This document shows positions 50,152 to 63,929 of a DNA stretch of 64,000 nt, in pieces; positions within the stretch are counted from its first letter, which is position 1, and each line of letters begins with the position of its first letter. The position numbers were made by a program, and so were the translations under genes. Below the pieces are notes generated by a model. That model did no database searches and was not told the DNA's origin. It was given only the letters and a program-made list of their open reading frames with translations. The DNA comes from Ornithodoros turicata (lineage: Eukaryota; Arthropoda; Arachnida; Ixodida; Argasidae), in assembly GCF_037126465.1 (NCBI RefSeq), contig NC_088201.1, positions 140,804,376-140,868,375 on the forward strand, written 5' to 3'.

Positions 50152-51575
50152 CAGAGCGTCGAACCGAACCGAAACTGAAAACCGGAACTAACCGTTATTT
50201 GTAACTGGAACTGGACCGGAACTGAACCGTAATTACTAACGCCATCATGGAGCTGAACCGGAACCGAACCGATATAAGAACTTCGGTTACCGGTTCAGGT
50301 ACCGGTTCGGTTCGGGTTCGTGTGTGTCGCCTCTTATCTATTCCATCGTCTGGTGGCGACATCCGTTTCATGTGACATTATACTCGAGATCTAGCGGTCC
50401 ATTCGGTAGCGCGGGACATACAAAGCCAACGGTGAACGAAGTTGTCTTCTCGCCGCCGCTTATAGAAGAAACATGTTTTGTTATTTCTACCTTCGAAAGT
50501 TTGCAGCAGCAGTGCATTTTAACAGCATCATGTAGAACATTAAAAACGTGGCCAAGAACCACTATGTTAAATAAGGCGGCACTGCACTGCTGCTGCAGGT
50601 GTGCCGCGACTCGCCTGACACAGGAGTTCAGTCCTTCCATTTGCAACTTGGGAGTGCCGCGGCGCCGAAAGCGGCTGCTGCGGCGTGGCGTACTTCTATA
50701 GTTTCGAAGAGGCGATAGGCGAAAGACGCGTTTCCGAAGATGCGTTATAAACAAAATAAAGAAAAAAAAAGGTGTTCCACGAATTTTTTGCTCTCGATCT
50801 ATCGAACGGATTTTTGTTCTGAAAGCGGTAACGCTATCAAATGACCGAAGGCACCAGATGTTTTCATTGAGACGACCTTGTAGCTTTTATAATTAAAAAG
50901 TTAATTAGCCATTTTAAGGTAATTAGTTATTCGACGGTTGAGCAACACAGGGACAAGAACGTGCGCCCGCCGAGAGATGATAAAAGTGAAAACAGGATGT
51001 CTATAGCCCTAATAGTTTTTTAAATGAAAAATCTGTATAAGAGAAAGGACACCCTAGTTCACCCAAGAAGGCAAGTCTTGAGACTTCGATGGGATCTTGG
51101 AAGTTCATTAGAGCAATAGTAACTAGTTCATTTGCCATGTGAAGCTGCTACATAAAAATGCGTTCCACTTCCATATGACGTGTTACCGCTATCGCCTAGC
51201 CATATCGTTTAATATTTATGTTTTTTTTCCGCAATTTAAATTATATACTGGGGGGGGGGGGCGAGGTGACGTGGGGATTCGAGCGATCTGCCTGCCTAGA
51301 GTGGCGCACATTGCTCGGGGAAGGGATGAAAGGGTGTCCTGTTGGACGAAAAAGAGAAATAAATACGTAAAAAAGTAACTGAGCGATCTTGTATCATTTT
51401 TAGCGGCTACCTATAATTTTGTAGCATATTAGAACCTCGAACCGGTTACGAACCAGTTTACAACCTGTGAACCGGTTAATCGAATCGATATATGTGAACT
51501 CCGGAGCGGAACCGAAGCTTTATGGCCGAACCCGAACCCGAAACAAACCGAAAAACGTTTCGGTTGAACGCTCTG
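50152..51575. mobile_element. Inverted-repeat element with (GAACCG)n ends
   Basis: Starts CAGAGCGTCGAACCGAACCG and ends CGGTTGAACGCTCTG. Both sides carry degenerate GAACCG/CGGTTC iterations (50156-50320 and 51430-51570). The interior has no transposase. No clear target duplication was found, so the boundaries are tentative. Confidence 0.5.
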
Positions 51576-51954
51576 GTTTCGGTTGGACGTTCAACATCTT
51601 ATGGTGCGAAAATTTATGTTGACAGTGGAGCCCCCTCACGCATCTTAAATGTTCGGTGTAAAAATGTCACTGTACCCATACTACTTCCTTTGTTGCTATA
51701 CTACAGCATTAGCTACTAGAAACTATTGAACGGAAACAACTCCTTGAGTCTGAGGAGCAGCAAAGGGGGGGACTAGACAGGACGGACACGGGACAAGTAC
51801 AGACAACGACGACTCAAAACCAGCAAATGAGCACGTTGTTCAACATAGAGAAAGTCGAAGAAGCGATAACAAGAATAGGAGGGAGGCTAGCCAGGTCTCA
51901 GTGGGTAAAGTAGGGTGTGCTGCCAGTTTGAGAAGCTTCCAGCAAGAGGCGTAC

Positions 51955-54900
51955 CAACTACACCGAAAAAAAAAATTCTGTAAAATAACAGAGAAAAAAC
52001 AGAGAAATTCCCTGTAAATGGGTACAGACTCTTCTGTATAACAATTTTACAGAGCATACTCTGTTTAAAAACTGCAGCGAGCACGATCGACGTTTGTCAG
52101 CCATATTGCAATCAGTCCAGCGAAAATGCGATCGAATCAAACGATCTTTTTTATTCTCCCGCTTCGATACGAGCGAGAGATTCGAGGGATCGTCCTCTGT
52201 TGACCGTGCTCTCACAAACGTGTACTCACGAACTGCGGTTTCGAAAGTTGGCGGTTGGCGCTCTGCTGCGTAGCTGCATCTTTGTATCTTCGTCTCGGCT
52301 TCAGGTGAGCAGATTTCTTGTCGAAATTAGGTTGAATCCCATTGTCATGGTCAGTAGCAAGTGCATAGCGCTAAATTTGTGATACGGAACAGAAGTTCCA
52401 CTAAGAGTGTGCCGAGACAAGTACTGTGTTTGTCGTGTCGTACAAACGGAAACTGTTTAGGCCTAACTTCGCCAATGCCTGTCATTTATACTCGCCGCGT
52501 AGTGAAGTCATGTGGTTGAGCATCAAACGACACGGTGATATGCTCAAACTGACTGCATCGGGGTTCATATCAATTCCTGACGCGAGTATGCTTGAATGTG
52601 TACGTTATTGAGTGTGTTCATGAAGGCGAGTTGCTGTAACGGCAGTGGGATGATTGTGCGTGCACTTGACCGCGCAGTCGGAGCTATTGAGCCAAGAATA
52701 TGTGGTGTGCATTTTGTCGTTCGACCCAATCGGTGTCCCGTTCCTTATTAGATAACAGTACCCACAAGAGCGAACCGCTCCTCTTCAACGTGATATTCGT
52801 TGTCGGCGTCAGCTTACACAACTGATGGCTCGCAAGAGCCTGGCGTGAATGAGATCCCGAAAATTATGATGTTCACATTTCCTGTGCGGTGTTAGCAAAC
52901 TGTTGGATGAGTGAGTGTTGTATTACAAGCGTCTTGAGTAGAATATCTGTGTTCTCCTCAGGCAGAATGAAGAAAAACGTACAAGTGCAAGAAATGGGCC
53001 GCGCCACGCTTGTAGCCTATGTGGAACACTAGGGCAACCATATGAATATTAACAGCTATTTATTTCCTTGCTACCATCCTGAGTGAAGGGTGACATTCGA
53101 GACGTTTCATGCACCTTCAGACCACTGCCAGAGAAAACACAGTAAAAAAGGAAAGTGTCCGTCAGTGAATGTGAGTAGTGCATCGATGTGCTTTGAAGAG
53201 AGGAAGTGCAAATGCTGTGTGTAATAATTGTAATTGACTAATTGATACTCGAGAGGCTTGCAGTTTTTCTTTGAATTATCAGGCACACTTTTATGTGCAC
53301 ATTCAAGGCAGTAACACTAATAAGTGTGAATTGAGCAAAAGTGATGTTTTTGTTAAGCAGCTTTCAGCTTTTTCAGTTATGGACAACATAACCGATAAAA
53401 AAATTGTTTCAATTCATTGGAGCTGTGGCACGTCAAACTTCACACTAATTGTTGTAGATGCTGCTTGAACCTGATCATATAGCACTGCAAATGAGGAAAC
53501 TTATGCAGGGAGCTAATAAGCAGTCGTGGCATTCTTCCTGGCAGCTGACCAGCGGATTATGATTACCTACCTTCTTGATGTGTTTTGTATGTTTTCATAC
53601 ATGCCAAGCTATTTCTTTTGGAACAGAGTGTGACTTGCCTAGTAATGAGCAGCAATTAAACTACTTGTAGTTCAGCTACTAATTAAACTACTTTTATTGT
53701 ATTTGATTGGTAGTTACCCTTACTCTGCAAAGGGTAGTTCAAACTTAAGCGTAGCTAATCACTATTATTTTAACAGCAGAAATTACTTTAAATTTGTTTG
53801 CATTTTCAAGACTTGTGAGAGACTAACATAGGGTTGATTGTTTTGTGCAATCATGCCATCATTCTGTTAAGTGTCCTAAGAGTACCTTTGCACACTGCAG
53901 ATATTTCCTGGGCACCAAACCGTCTACGAAGTACATGAGAGTCGAAGAGGAGCCATGTGAGTGGATCAGCAGCAAGGACGCTCTCTTTGTTCATAATACT
54001 AAAATACTTCAAAGCAATGAAGTTGGTTCTTACCTAGATCATACTTGTGCTCACCATCGTGAACGGGTGCAGGAAAACACAGAAATGTAGCGACGAATTT
54101 ATGAGCAGCACAAGACACTTCCTGCTATTGTGAGCTGGCAGTGAGAACATACTAAGTACCTGTCTTAAAAATTATCATCAGAAATGTAAGGAGTCGTGGT
54201 TGTTGTCGTGAGCTGAGCTGTGAGCTGTCGTTCTGAGTATTCTGTCACTGGTCTGTCTGAGCTTTCCATTGCACTCGTTCGCCATGCTGATAAGCTGCAT
54301 GCACTATATTGTACTACCACTTTTGTGATATGCAGGATGGCATAGCAACATGTTATATAAACATTAATGTGATTGTTATGTATTATAAAAGATAAGGGAT
54401 TGCATGAGGTAGCAAGAACTGTCTCAGCAGAAACGTGAAGAAACTGCTGCAGCTACATACAGGATGTCCCAGTACCTACGTTAAAGATTTGTTTTGTTTT
54501 GTTTAAAGATGCGGCCAACAGTATTTCGCTCCATTATGTCTCCACGGCCTCATGTAGTGGGCTTCATTTCTTATCAGCTTTATCATGACGACCTTTGAGC
54601 AAGCAGCTCAGTAAGTTACCCAGTCAAGGCCACTTAAGGCCCTGTGTCATGGCTCGAAACAGAAATCCTGATGAAATTACTCGACGTTGACTCAGGCATA
54701 TCGATCATCACAAGCTTCGCAGATAAAAAAAAAGACTGAAAAACTACATGTTCCCCATCTGACCTATTGAGCATGCTTTTGCTCCCCATGCGACAAGAGG
54801 AGGTTGGCAAGCTGAGCCAAAGCAACTGCAGGAGCAGAGAACAACAACAACAAAATGTAAAGGAGAGAGGGTAAGATTGGGGGTGTAATTGGCGACAGAT

Positions 54901-57290
54901 ATATTTGATGCAGATCAGCACGCAGCAACCCTCTTATCTGTGATGCTGCCTTGCAAACTTTTTTATAACCACTTTCCCCCCTAGGTTTGTGTAGAGTTAC
55001 TCACAACCCCTTAAGCACGGATGGAGTGAAGGCATGCTGAATTCCCTATGCGCGGAACTGTAGAGGTGCCACAAGGCATCATTTTCTAGGTATCTTTGTC
55101 ACTATACTTGGTTCATGAATTACGATCAGACTCGTGGCAAAATGGAGTAATGTTTAGATGGGCTTCTCTTTGGTGCCGTGCAAGTGTAGTCTTAACTAGG
55201 GAAATTCCATTTTTGATAAATCGTGTGATGATAAACTTCAGAACAAATTAATCCTTCTGAAACATCACAAGGTGAAAACAAAATGCGATCAAATACGAAT
55301 GACTGCATGTGTCTACCTAGCGACTTTTCTTGTTGTTTTCTGATATGGGTGCCTGTCATCTTACAGTGATGCAGCTTTTTCTTGCTGTGGCCATTTTGCA
55401 ATATCTTGCCTTATCGTTTAAGACGGGTAACAGTATGAAAAATTAGGCTTCTGCATTGCCTTTGTGGTTTTGTTTTCGGTACAAAACATTATCTTATTTG
55501 TAATGTGCCTGAGAAAGTATGCTCGTTCATTCAAGATAACTGTCTTTACCTATTTAATGATATATCATATTTGTGTGAATGTGTAAAATGCTACATAAAC
55601 TTTATCCTTCAGAGCAGGAAACTGTTTTGATATTTTGTTCGTTGTCAATAACACACAATTTGTTTACTTATTGTGTACCTGAAAGAGCATGGTCCAGTTC
55701 TGCTATATCTGCTTATTTAATTTTAGACAAATTTGTGAATGCACCAAACGAGCATAGAACAGTACTTGTGAGCTTTCTAGAGCAGAAAACTGTTGGAAGA
55801 GCTAAAGTTCTACTGTGTTTTCACTCTTCCGCTCAGGACAGTTCTTTGATTAGAACAAGAACGCTAGTTCATTAACAAATTTCCTTGATTTAATGGTACA
55901 GGTTATATGCCATTTAGTGTAACATTGTCTTATTTTGTGTTCACTTTTCTAAAATGGTTTGCACACGTGTCAAAGCTATCTACTTTATTGTGCTAGAAAA
56001 TATGTCAAACGTAATAACTCCTTGTTGATACAGTGGTTTCAGTCCCCCTAAATTGTCATTATGATTGCCTATTCAGTGTCTTTGTGCTACAATTGAACTT
56101 ACCGGGCCACAACTGTGACCAAGTGAGCTTTACTGTTCCCTGTGGAGAGAGACCACAATAAACTTGTCTGTATTTTGCCTTTCTGTCACAGGTGCATGAC
56201 TGTATAAGCTTACAAGCACGGGAATTTCTCCAAATCTAAAAACCTCAGCTGAAACTTTCGTAGTTACCCATGCCGAATTTTCATACCCAGGCCTGGTCCA
56301 AGACTACTTTCTTTGAGTTATCTGCCCGAGCGATGACCGCTATGTGAATGCGCAGCCCGTCATAAGCTAGACTTTCTTCATGACTTACTCGCCCGGGCTG
56401 CGCCCGAACGCTTTATGCATGTCGCGTACCCGGCCTACACCCACAAAACCCACGACATTCCCAATGTGAACTCTACTTAGGCAAAGCGGTCTAACGTGCT
56501 CATTGTTCTCGGGCAAAATGTATCCTCACTTAATAGCATGCCTCAAAGAAAATAGTCTTGGACTATGTGTAATCTCACAGCTCGATTTTATGCACAGCAT
56601 ATCACATGTTTTGCATCAAAGCATGCTACAAAGTCACACATGTTTGGATCGGTGCCTTGGAGGTTTTGGTGTACGGCATCCCAGGCATGCAGCAATGGCG
56701 AAGGGCAAAAACGGTCTCTCATGATCCTTACAACCTCCACTGCTCAGCTTCTCCATTGGCTATATGAACCTTCACCGAGAACTTCGGTGCGACCAGAATA
56801 CTTACAGAGCTTTCCGGTTCTGTCTGGTGAAACCTGTGTATTAAATACCCACGCCGATTCCTTTTTTTCACATACATGTATACAGGTACATTGCGATGTG
56901 TGTACATGTATATGAAGAAAGAAACCAATCAATACCCCATGGGCATTTAATACGGGGGTTTCACCAGAACTGGGAAGCCCTGTAAGTCTGTCCACGCGGA
57001 AACGCTCTATTATAAAAAAGGTACAGATATTCTGTACTTTTACCAAGTTTTCTGTAATCTGCACAGTGCTTCTGTAAATGCACTGAACAGAAATTCTGTA
57101 AAATACAACAGATTGCTCTGTAATCAAAAAGTACGGATATTCTGTACTTTTACTAAGTTTTCTGTAATTTTCACAAGGTTTCTGTAAATACTATGAACAG
57201 ACATTCTGTAAAATGAACAGATCGCTCTGGGCGTTTTTTTTTCAGAGCTTTTTCTGTAAAAAGAGCCGGATACTTTTTTCAGTATAGTTG
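51955..57290. mobile_element. Possible 5.3-kb element with TTCTGTAAA-rich inverted ends
   Basis: The left end CAACTACACCGAAAAAA mirrors the right TTTTTTCAGTATAGTTG. Next to each lie clusters of TTCTGTAAA/TTTACAGAA (51975-52070; 57015-57260), with two long direct copies on the right (57011-57120 and 57127-57235). The interior has only short ORFs and looks partly like a decayed gene (exon-like text and GTGAGC near 52305). No transposase or target duplication was recognised. Confidence 0.45.
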
Positions 57291-59140
57291 TTGCAGCAAA
57301 AAAGGCTCTTAGTGTTTTTAAAAGTTGGGTGACAGTCCGCGCACGGCTTTAGGTGCGCACAGGGTTCCGAAGTGTTTTATTGTTTCTTAAAGGGACTCTG
57401 ACCAGAAGTTGTGGGAGCTCTTTCGTACTTGCAGTCGATAAAGCACCCAACAAGGACTCTCCATGCGAAAATTCACGCATTAAAACGCCACGGTTTCTCT
57501 AAACTCGAATTTTAAACATTCGACTTCATCCGAGTGCAGCACGCCTAGCGTCAAACCCAGAAAACATACGTTCATATAGAATATCCACCCCGGCAACCAT
57601 CAAAATGGCGTCAACATGAGGGCTACTGGCAACACCCACAATTGGCTCAGACGCGTCACGTGGTCACACAATACCCTTTATTTCCTTTATGAAATGGCAT
57701 TTATATGTTAATATGTTTTTGTTAAAGAGTCTCAAAAAGAAAAATATACCCTGAATTTAACACATGCAGTAGGTTCTACGATTGGCTTTTCAATCTGCGT
57801 GTTGTTGTCTTGCGTTCCATATGGTTCCGTATCCTGTCAGCTCTAATGGCTGCCATATGACGGGCATGCGAACTTGCGTGATTCCCGGCTCATCCTGCCT
57901 TTTTCGGGTCATTGGGTTGGTGTTGGAGCTGTTCGCCATATTCTGAACGTTTCACCTATCATTGCGGCGTACCGTTCTTGATCCGCTGCGAAGCAACGAA
58001 CTGCAACGGCAGTCACTCGCCTCAGTGAAATTCTGTCTGCTGCATATCACAGGAGCATCGGGACCTGATGATGTACCGCAAATGCTCAAGTTGAATTCTT
58101 TAAACCTTCATCTAAAGAAACCAAGTGTGCTCTCATGTGGTTCTGACGGAAAAGCAGTTTCAACAAGGTTAGCACATTTATTTTTCAGTTCCAAGTCTAC
58201 GTACTCAAGACCATGCAAGTGCGTCCGATCATTCTCGTAGCTGTTCTGTAACACGTATGCTTTCTTACGTATCCCACAGAACCCTCCGCTTCAGGAACCC
58301 AGTTATACTTTATGTGACGCTTCTGATGGCTCCTTACTAGGCTATGCAGCTCTGGAGCATTGAGATGACGAAAGGTCGTTGGGGGCTGCACCTCTGCTTT
58401 CGAAAGATGAGTCAGTCATTCGACACTGTGCTTACTGGCTTTGTATCGAGTCTGACAAATCGGACAGACCTGGACTGCCTTTTTCAAGGATGTTTGAAAT
58501 GTAAGTATGTGTTATATTGGTTTCACATACCCCCACCACATACTGAGTGTGTATATCGCTGTACTTTTGATGCTATAGCATATCTAGCGTACATTATTAT
58601 TGAACACCAAGTGTGGAAAACTCGACACCAGCCACACAATGCCAACAATTGTTTCCGCCCTTTCTTCGACTGCTTATTTTTATTATAATATTATTTTAGT
58701 ATAATCGTCTGATTTTTAATAGTCACAATTTTTCCATGGTTTTGATGCACTATAGCCTGAGTTGCTTATGTGCCATTAAAATTGCATCATCATCATCATC
58801 ATCTTTAACTGCGATTATTCATTTGAAGTGCCATGTTTCAGTTGGATACAATGATATGGCCAGAGATATTGTTTGCTTTCGTTCTGGAGTTGCTCATTTC
58901 AGAAGAATATTCACTGTGAAGTTTGTTTTCGGAAACATTAAGAGGACTAAAACCAAACACTTTTCTTACAGAGCATCCCTTATGCACCTGCATTTCAATT
59001 AGATCTGTGTTACAAGAATGACAGACCACTCAACAGCGGTGAACAGTTGAAGGTGGAAGTGCTGGAAAGAAGATGCGTTAATCTGTGTGAAAGGTGCTTT
59101 GTATGCGTCTGAGTCGAGGGCATAGGCCACAAACTAATTT
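57291..59140. other. No recognisable gene
   Basis: AT-rich with a short CAT microsatellite near 58788. Nothing is assignable. Confidence 0.5.
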
Positions 59141-59189
59141 CTGTCTTCAGAAGAGTTGTCAACCATGCTCCTTCTAGCTACAAACCAGC

Positions 59190-59600
59190 TCCACTTTTTA
59201 CGGTTCCCTGTGGAACACATCATATACTAGCACGTTGTTAACCAAGTTCAGTCTATCAATTTCTTTCTTTTAGATTACAGCGTGGCTTTAGAAAAGGGTA
59301 TTTAGGCCAAAGTAACATAATTCGGTCACAGCGTTTTAAACTGTCTTTATCTCTGGGTTCACGTAGATGCAGTATTTTTTTAAATTTTGTAAGGGCTTTT
59401 GACACTGTGCTTTATGCTCGCTTGTTGGCCAAACTATAGCCTCATTAAATTTTGATCCTGCTAACATTAACTGGATATGCAGTTTCTTGACTGACCGCAA
59501 CCGTGCCAACAATTCGTGAGGAGAACCTATCATATCGCCACCATGCAGCGTTTGTCGCCTTACATTTCCATCACATTTTAATCTATTGTGAAGCAAGGTC
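59190..59600 (+). pseudogene. LINE reverse transcriptase fragment
   Basis: The sense strand contains EHIIY (about 59214), then LQRGFRKGY (about 59277) and FLNFVRAFDTVLYARLLAKL (about 59380). These match the EHIIYxxV, QHGFRKGxS and FLDFxKAFDxVPHxxLLxKL blocks of CR1/Jockey-like RTs. Frame changes and stops break it. Confidence 0.65.
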
Positions 59601-60062
59601 TTTAGGTGATCGGTATTGTATAACTACACGCCCCTCCGTTGTGTAACACCACACGGTTCTTCAACGTATGCAGATAAATAAATATATTGCCAAGTAAATT
59701 GTTTACAAGGCTCACTACCCCATTTCACCACTTTACCGCAAGCAATTAGAGTAGTGGCCCAGGGTATGAAACTCGCCACTAATCATCATTCAGACAAAGT
59801 TCATAATGTAGAATCTTTTACTGAAAACACCGACCTAACACAACGATTGAGAACAAAGAGAGTGAACGTTTCGTCGACTATCCGGGTGGCATCATCGCTA
59901 CAACAGAGAACAGTCAAAAACAACATCGAAGGAGTCAAATCAGTGGTGTGCAATCCTTTCATCCAAGGTGTTTCATACGCCATTTGAAAGGCCCTCTGCC
60001 CATCAGGCATTAAGACTGTGCATATAAAGTTAAGTGCATAGACTGAGATGCCACCTACACTG

Positions 60063-61314
60063 GGGTAGTCTCATTTATAATCGAATGATGCCCGCCGGTC
60101 ACATTTTTTATTTCTCTCGAAAAAATATATGTTATCCCACCCACGAAGAGATGCAAAAGTGCCTGACCACAGGTCTCTGCGATATTTTCTTCTGCGTCCA
60201 CGGCGCTTCGAAGCAACCGGCGCGATTTCGCGGCTTAAATTTTTTCCAACTTGGTGACCTCGTATCTCTTGAATGAGATGTCCCATTTGAACGAATTTTT
60301 TTTTTTTTGCAAACAGTGTGGATAGTGCACATTCCACCGTGGGCTATTAACTTTATATGGTCAAGAGAAAGTATAGGAAAAAAATCCCGAAAACGCAACA
60401 GAGAGCCTTTTTACCGCACGTTTGGAAGGTCATGGCCGAGGCCTTAGATCTCTGACCATGATGTTCTTTGTATGAGCAGAAAGATCGTATTTTGCTCTTT
60501 CGTTTGAAGTTAAATACATTGCTTTGTCTTCAGCCATTATCCCGTAAGAATGCCGTGAACACGGAAGGGTAGAGGAAAATTCTCATTTTCGCGGCAGTTT
60601 TTACCCAAAAAGGACATCTTCAAAATTTCCGATATTTTGTGCTAACATAGCTGAGACATAGCTGTTTCAGGATATGCAATAAATTGTTTGCTTATTTTGG
60701 TCGCACAGGGCGCGCAATTTTTTTTTTCGCACCACTATTGGGCAGCGCTCGCAGGGGTCAAACACACGTACAAAGAGTGGACTTCTACACAACCCCCTGT
60801 CTTTTCTTTTTTTGTTGTTGCTTTTGGTGAGGGTTCCGTCATGCCGAAGGCCGACTATAGTAATATGCACAGATCACTGTGATGTCCGCAGACAAGCAAA
60901 AGTTCGTTGCTTAGGCTTTCGCACCCGGTTAATCCATTCAAGGTTACGTGCTTGAAGGAAGCGGACGTGGGAACACGGCATTTGTAAATACTCCGGCTTT
61001 GCTGAACCGAAGCGCGAGACGTCTATTCTCTTGTAATTTTGTTTTGTTATTTGCTGGTCACACTGTCAGCAAAAAACATTTCGTTCAAATGTGACATCTC
61101 GTTCAAGAGATACAAGGTCACAAAGTTGGAAGAAATTTAAACCGCGAAATCGCGCCGGTTGCTTCGAAGCGCCGTGCACGGTGAAGAAAATACCGCAGAG
61201 ACCTGCGGTCAGGCAACTTTTGCATCTCTTTGTGGGTGGGATAACTTTTTTTTTTCGAGAGTAATAAAAAAAATGTGACCGGCGGGCATCATTCGATTAT
61301 AAATGAAACTACCC
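60063..61314. mobile_element. Foldback element with ~240-bp inverted arms
   Basis: The arm 60063-60300 (GGGTAGTCTCATTTATAATC) is the near-complete reverse complement of 61075-61314. The spacer of about 770 bp has no transposase. It could be a long-TIR MITE. No convincing target duplication is visible. Confidence 0.8.
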
Positions 61315-63810
61315 ATTGGCGAGACAGACAAACGACGTGGGACAAGACTAAAAGAGCACACAAGGGACGTCGCAAATACTTCTAATGCTACTCAAACCAG
61401 GGCCGAATTAGTCTACCATTGTTGGCCTAAGGGGCATGTATTTAATTTTGATGGTGCAGTAACCTTAGCACATGACTAGCGATGTGGCCCTAGAAAGTTC
61501 TTAGGGTCCTGGTTTATCAGAGGTGATGCATCAGCCTGTAGTACAAACCGTAGATCCCTATCGGATGTGTATGACGCCCTCTTAGATAAGTAGACTGATG
61601 TGCTCGTCTTTGGCCTCTGTTGTACTGATGATGCCACCCGGATTGGCGGCAAATGTTTACGCTCCGTTTTTAATCGTTGTGCTAAGCGGTGTTTGCAGTA
61701 AAGGATGTTACATTATGAGGTCGTCACCCGGCATTTGGAATATATGTTCAAAAAAGTTGTTGTTTTATGCAGCTCATTACATTGTAGAAATCATTCTTAT
61801 TGCCTGTTGTTTAGGGGACACCATTCTTGCAGTCACATGAAGCACTGAAGGGCCAATGTCGAAAGTAAAGGCAATCTGATTTATATTCTTGCCGACATGG
61901 CACAGCGTATGCACGAGGTAGCTTCATTTCCGAAGCCTGAGAACACTCAAAGCAATTAGTGTGCTAGCATTAGATATTGTGTGCAGCATTACATATTTGC
62001 TTTTTTAGGGCAACTAAGAAGAGTGGATAGAAAGACACTTACAACCTGTTTCCACAAAAGGCACTCAGATTCATTAGCAATTTCCTGCAAGAGAGCTAAG
62101 GCTTTTCAAGATTACTAGAACATGGGTACCTGATTGTAGATAACAATAACTCATACACCAGAGGTCAGTGTTACACACACCCTGCTTTCCATCAAAACTG
62201 TTAAAAGGCGTGACCCCCTAAACCTGCACACAATTCCTGGAGTGTCTTCACTGGGCACTGTCGCTGTTCCTCTCATAATGTGCTCTCTATGAACCTGATT
62301 CCCAGTTTCGGATGCACTGCTTGAGGTAACTTCAGCATGCTTTCCCAACATGAATGGTCGCAACTTCTATGAGCAGTGCTGTACTTACTGACAGCAATAT
62401 GAAATGCAATTGCTTTGACGGGTTATGTTGATATCCTTCTTAAGACCGTAGAGAGATGTTCCTTGCTCCCTTTCTTCCAAACCGCACTATCAGACGCAAG
62501 CCCACTTGCCAAGCCGATGAGTATTGCCTCACAGTCAGGGAAATCAAGGGAATCAATCACTGAGGCTCAGAAAAGCTGTTTTCTATGGGGATCTGATCCA
62601 GGACTGATACATGAGTAGCCCCGAGAAAGCACCAGGGTTTCTTTGAATTTTAGATGTGCCAGCTTTTAATTTCCTCCTTCCCCATTTTTTTATGTAGTAC
62701 CTGATTACTTTAGCCTTGTACAGCTTTGAAGATTGAGGATGTGGAGATGATGTAAGAGGTGGAATTAGAGGTGGAACTTGGCCTGGAATGGCCCAGTACA
62801 ATGTCCCGTTTGCTGGTTTTAATTGACTCCGTTTTAGCGCCGCGAAGGAACTGTGGCTATGAGGGGCGTACAGACAAGGACACATGGAAAGAGTATAGAA
62901 GCAAAGAGTGCGAAACGTTGGGGTTAGCATGCATCTCGGGCAGACTTCACGCAGAACTGCGCCTACATTCGTCTGGAAAGTATGCCGGTAAACGCAGGGA
63001 AAACCCCAGACAACACAGCAGGGGCAGGATTGGTCACACCACCTCTCGGTCTTTAGCACGACGTAGGCTCCCACATACGGGCGGACGGTTTCATCCACTC
63101 GGTCACGCCGCTGGCGCAGGGCAAGGGACCTGGAAATGAAAGACCTAGGGCAAACGACTGCGTATAGGAATACGTATATCGTGTCTTGCATATATTTCGA
63201 TAATGGTGTACCGTACACAATTTTCTGTTTTCTAGACTCGGTGCACCAACGGCCTGCACACCGAAGCACTATTCTCTGGACGGCAACTATCAGCTATTTA
63301 ATCTTTCGTCTTGCGTTATGGGTAATATTACGGATCATCTCAGGTGAGTACCTCATTGCCTCCGCTACTTATGAACAGTGCGCTGGCTCGTATTTAGCTC
63401 GAGATTGTTCCCGTAATAATTCTACAGTTGACGTTAGTGAGACCTAACACGTAATTTCTGACACACAGATCAGCAGGAGTGGGCAGTAATGGTCATATTT
63501 TGTAATATATATTATACTTCCCACATGTGCGGTGTTATTATACCAATTACAGTGCTTTATTCTAAGGTATTACAATACGTAATACTAATTCCGAGTAGCA
63601 CTAATACTACATTTATTCATAGCTCAGGGGTTCACAAAAGCAAAATAGCAGAAATGTACACAATTTTTGCCACTATTTGTTGGGCAGTCATTCTCCAATC
63701 AGGTGGGATTTCAGGTGTTTACATGTTCACATGTTCTCAAAGGAACAACTTTGTAAGCGTATAAAAAGGTTGCAGATCTAATAGCACTGACCAATTTCGA
63801 GCACAGTTGA
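61315..63810. other. No recognisable gene
   Basis: Only short ORFs; the longest minus frame (62583-63269) has no domain that I know. Confidence 0.5.
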
Positions 63811-63929
63811 ATCAATTGAAGACAGAGAGGATATAAAGAACAGCGTTGTCAATTACACTCAGGTTATTACACCTGAGTGTAATTGACAACGCTGTTTTAG
63901 CCTTTATATCATCTCTGTCTTCAATTGAT
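63811..63929. repeat. Near-perfect long hairpin
   Basis: The arm 63811-63863 and its complement 63872-63929 are separated by 8 nt (TTATTACA). The only differences are one base and a 5-nt insertion in the right arm. Confidence 0.9.

Noticed and set aside
62583..63269. 228-aa minus-strand ORF
   Set aside because: Cys-rich but with no ordered motif, and low-complexity stretches; no support as a gene.
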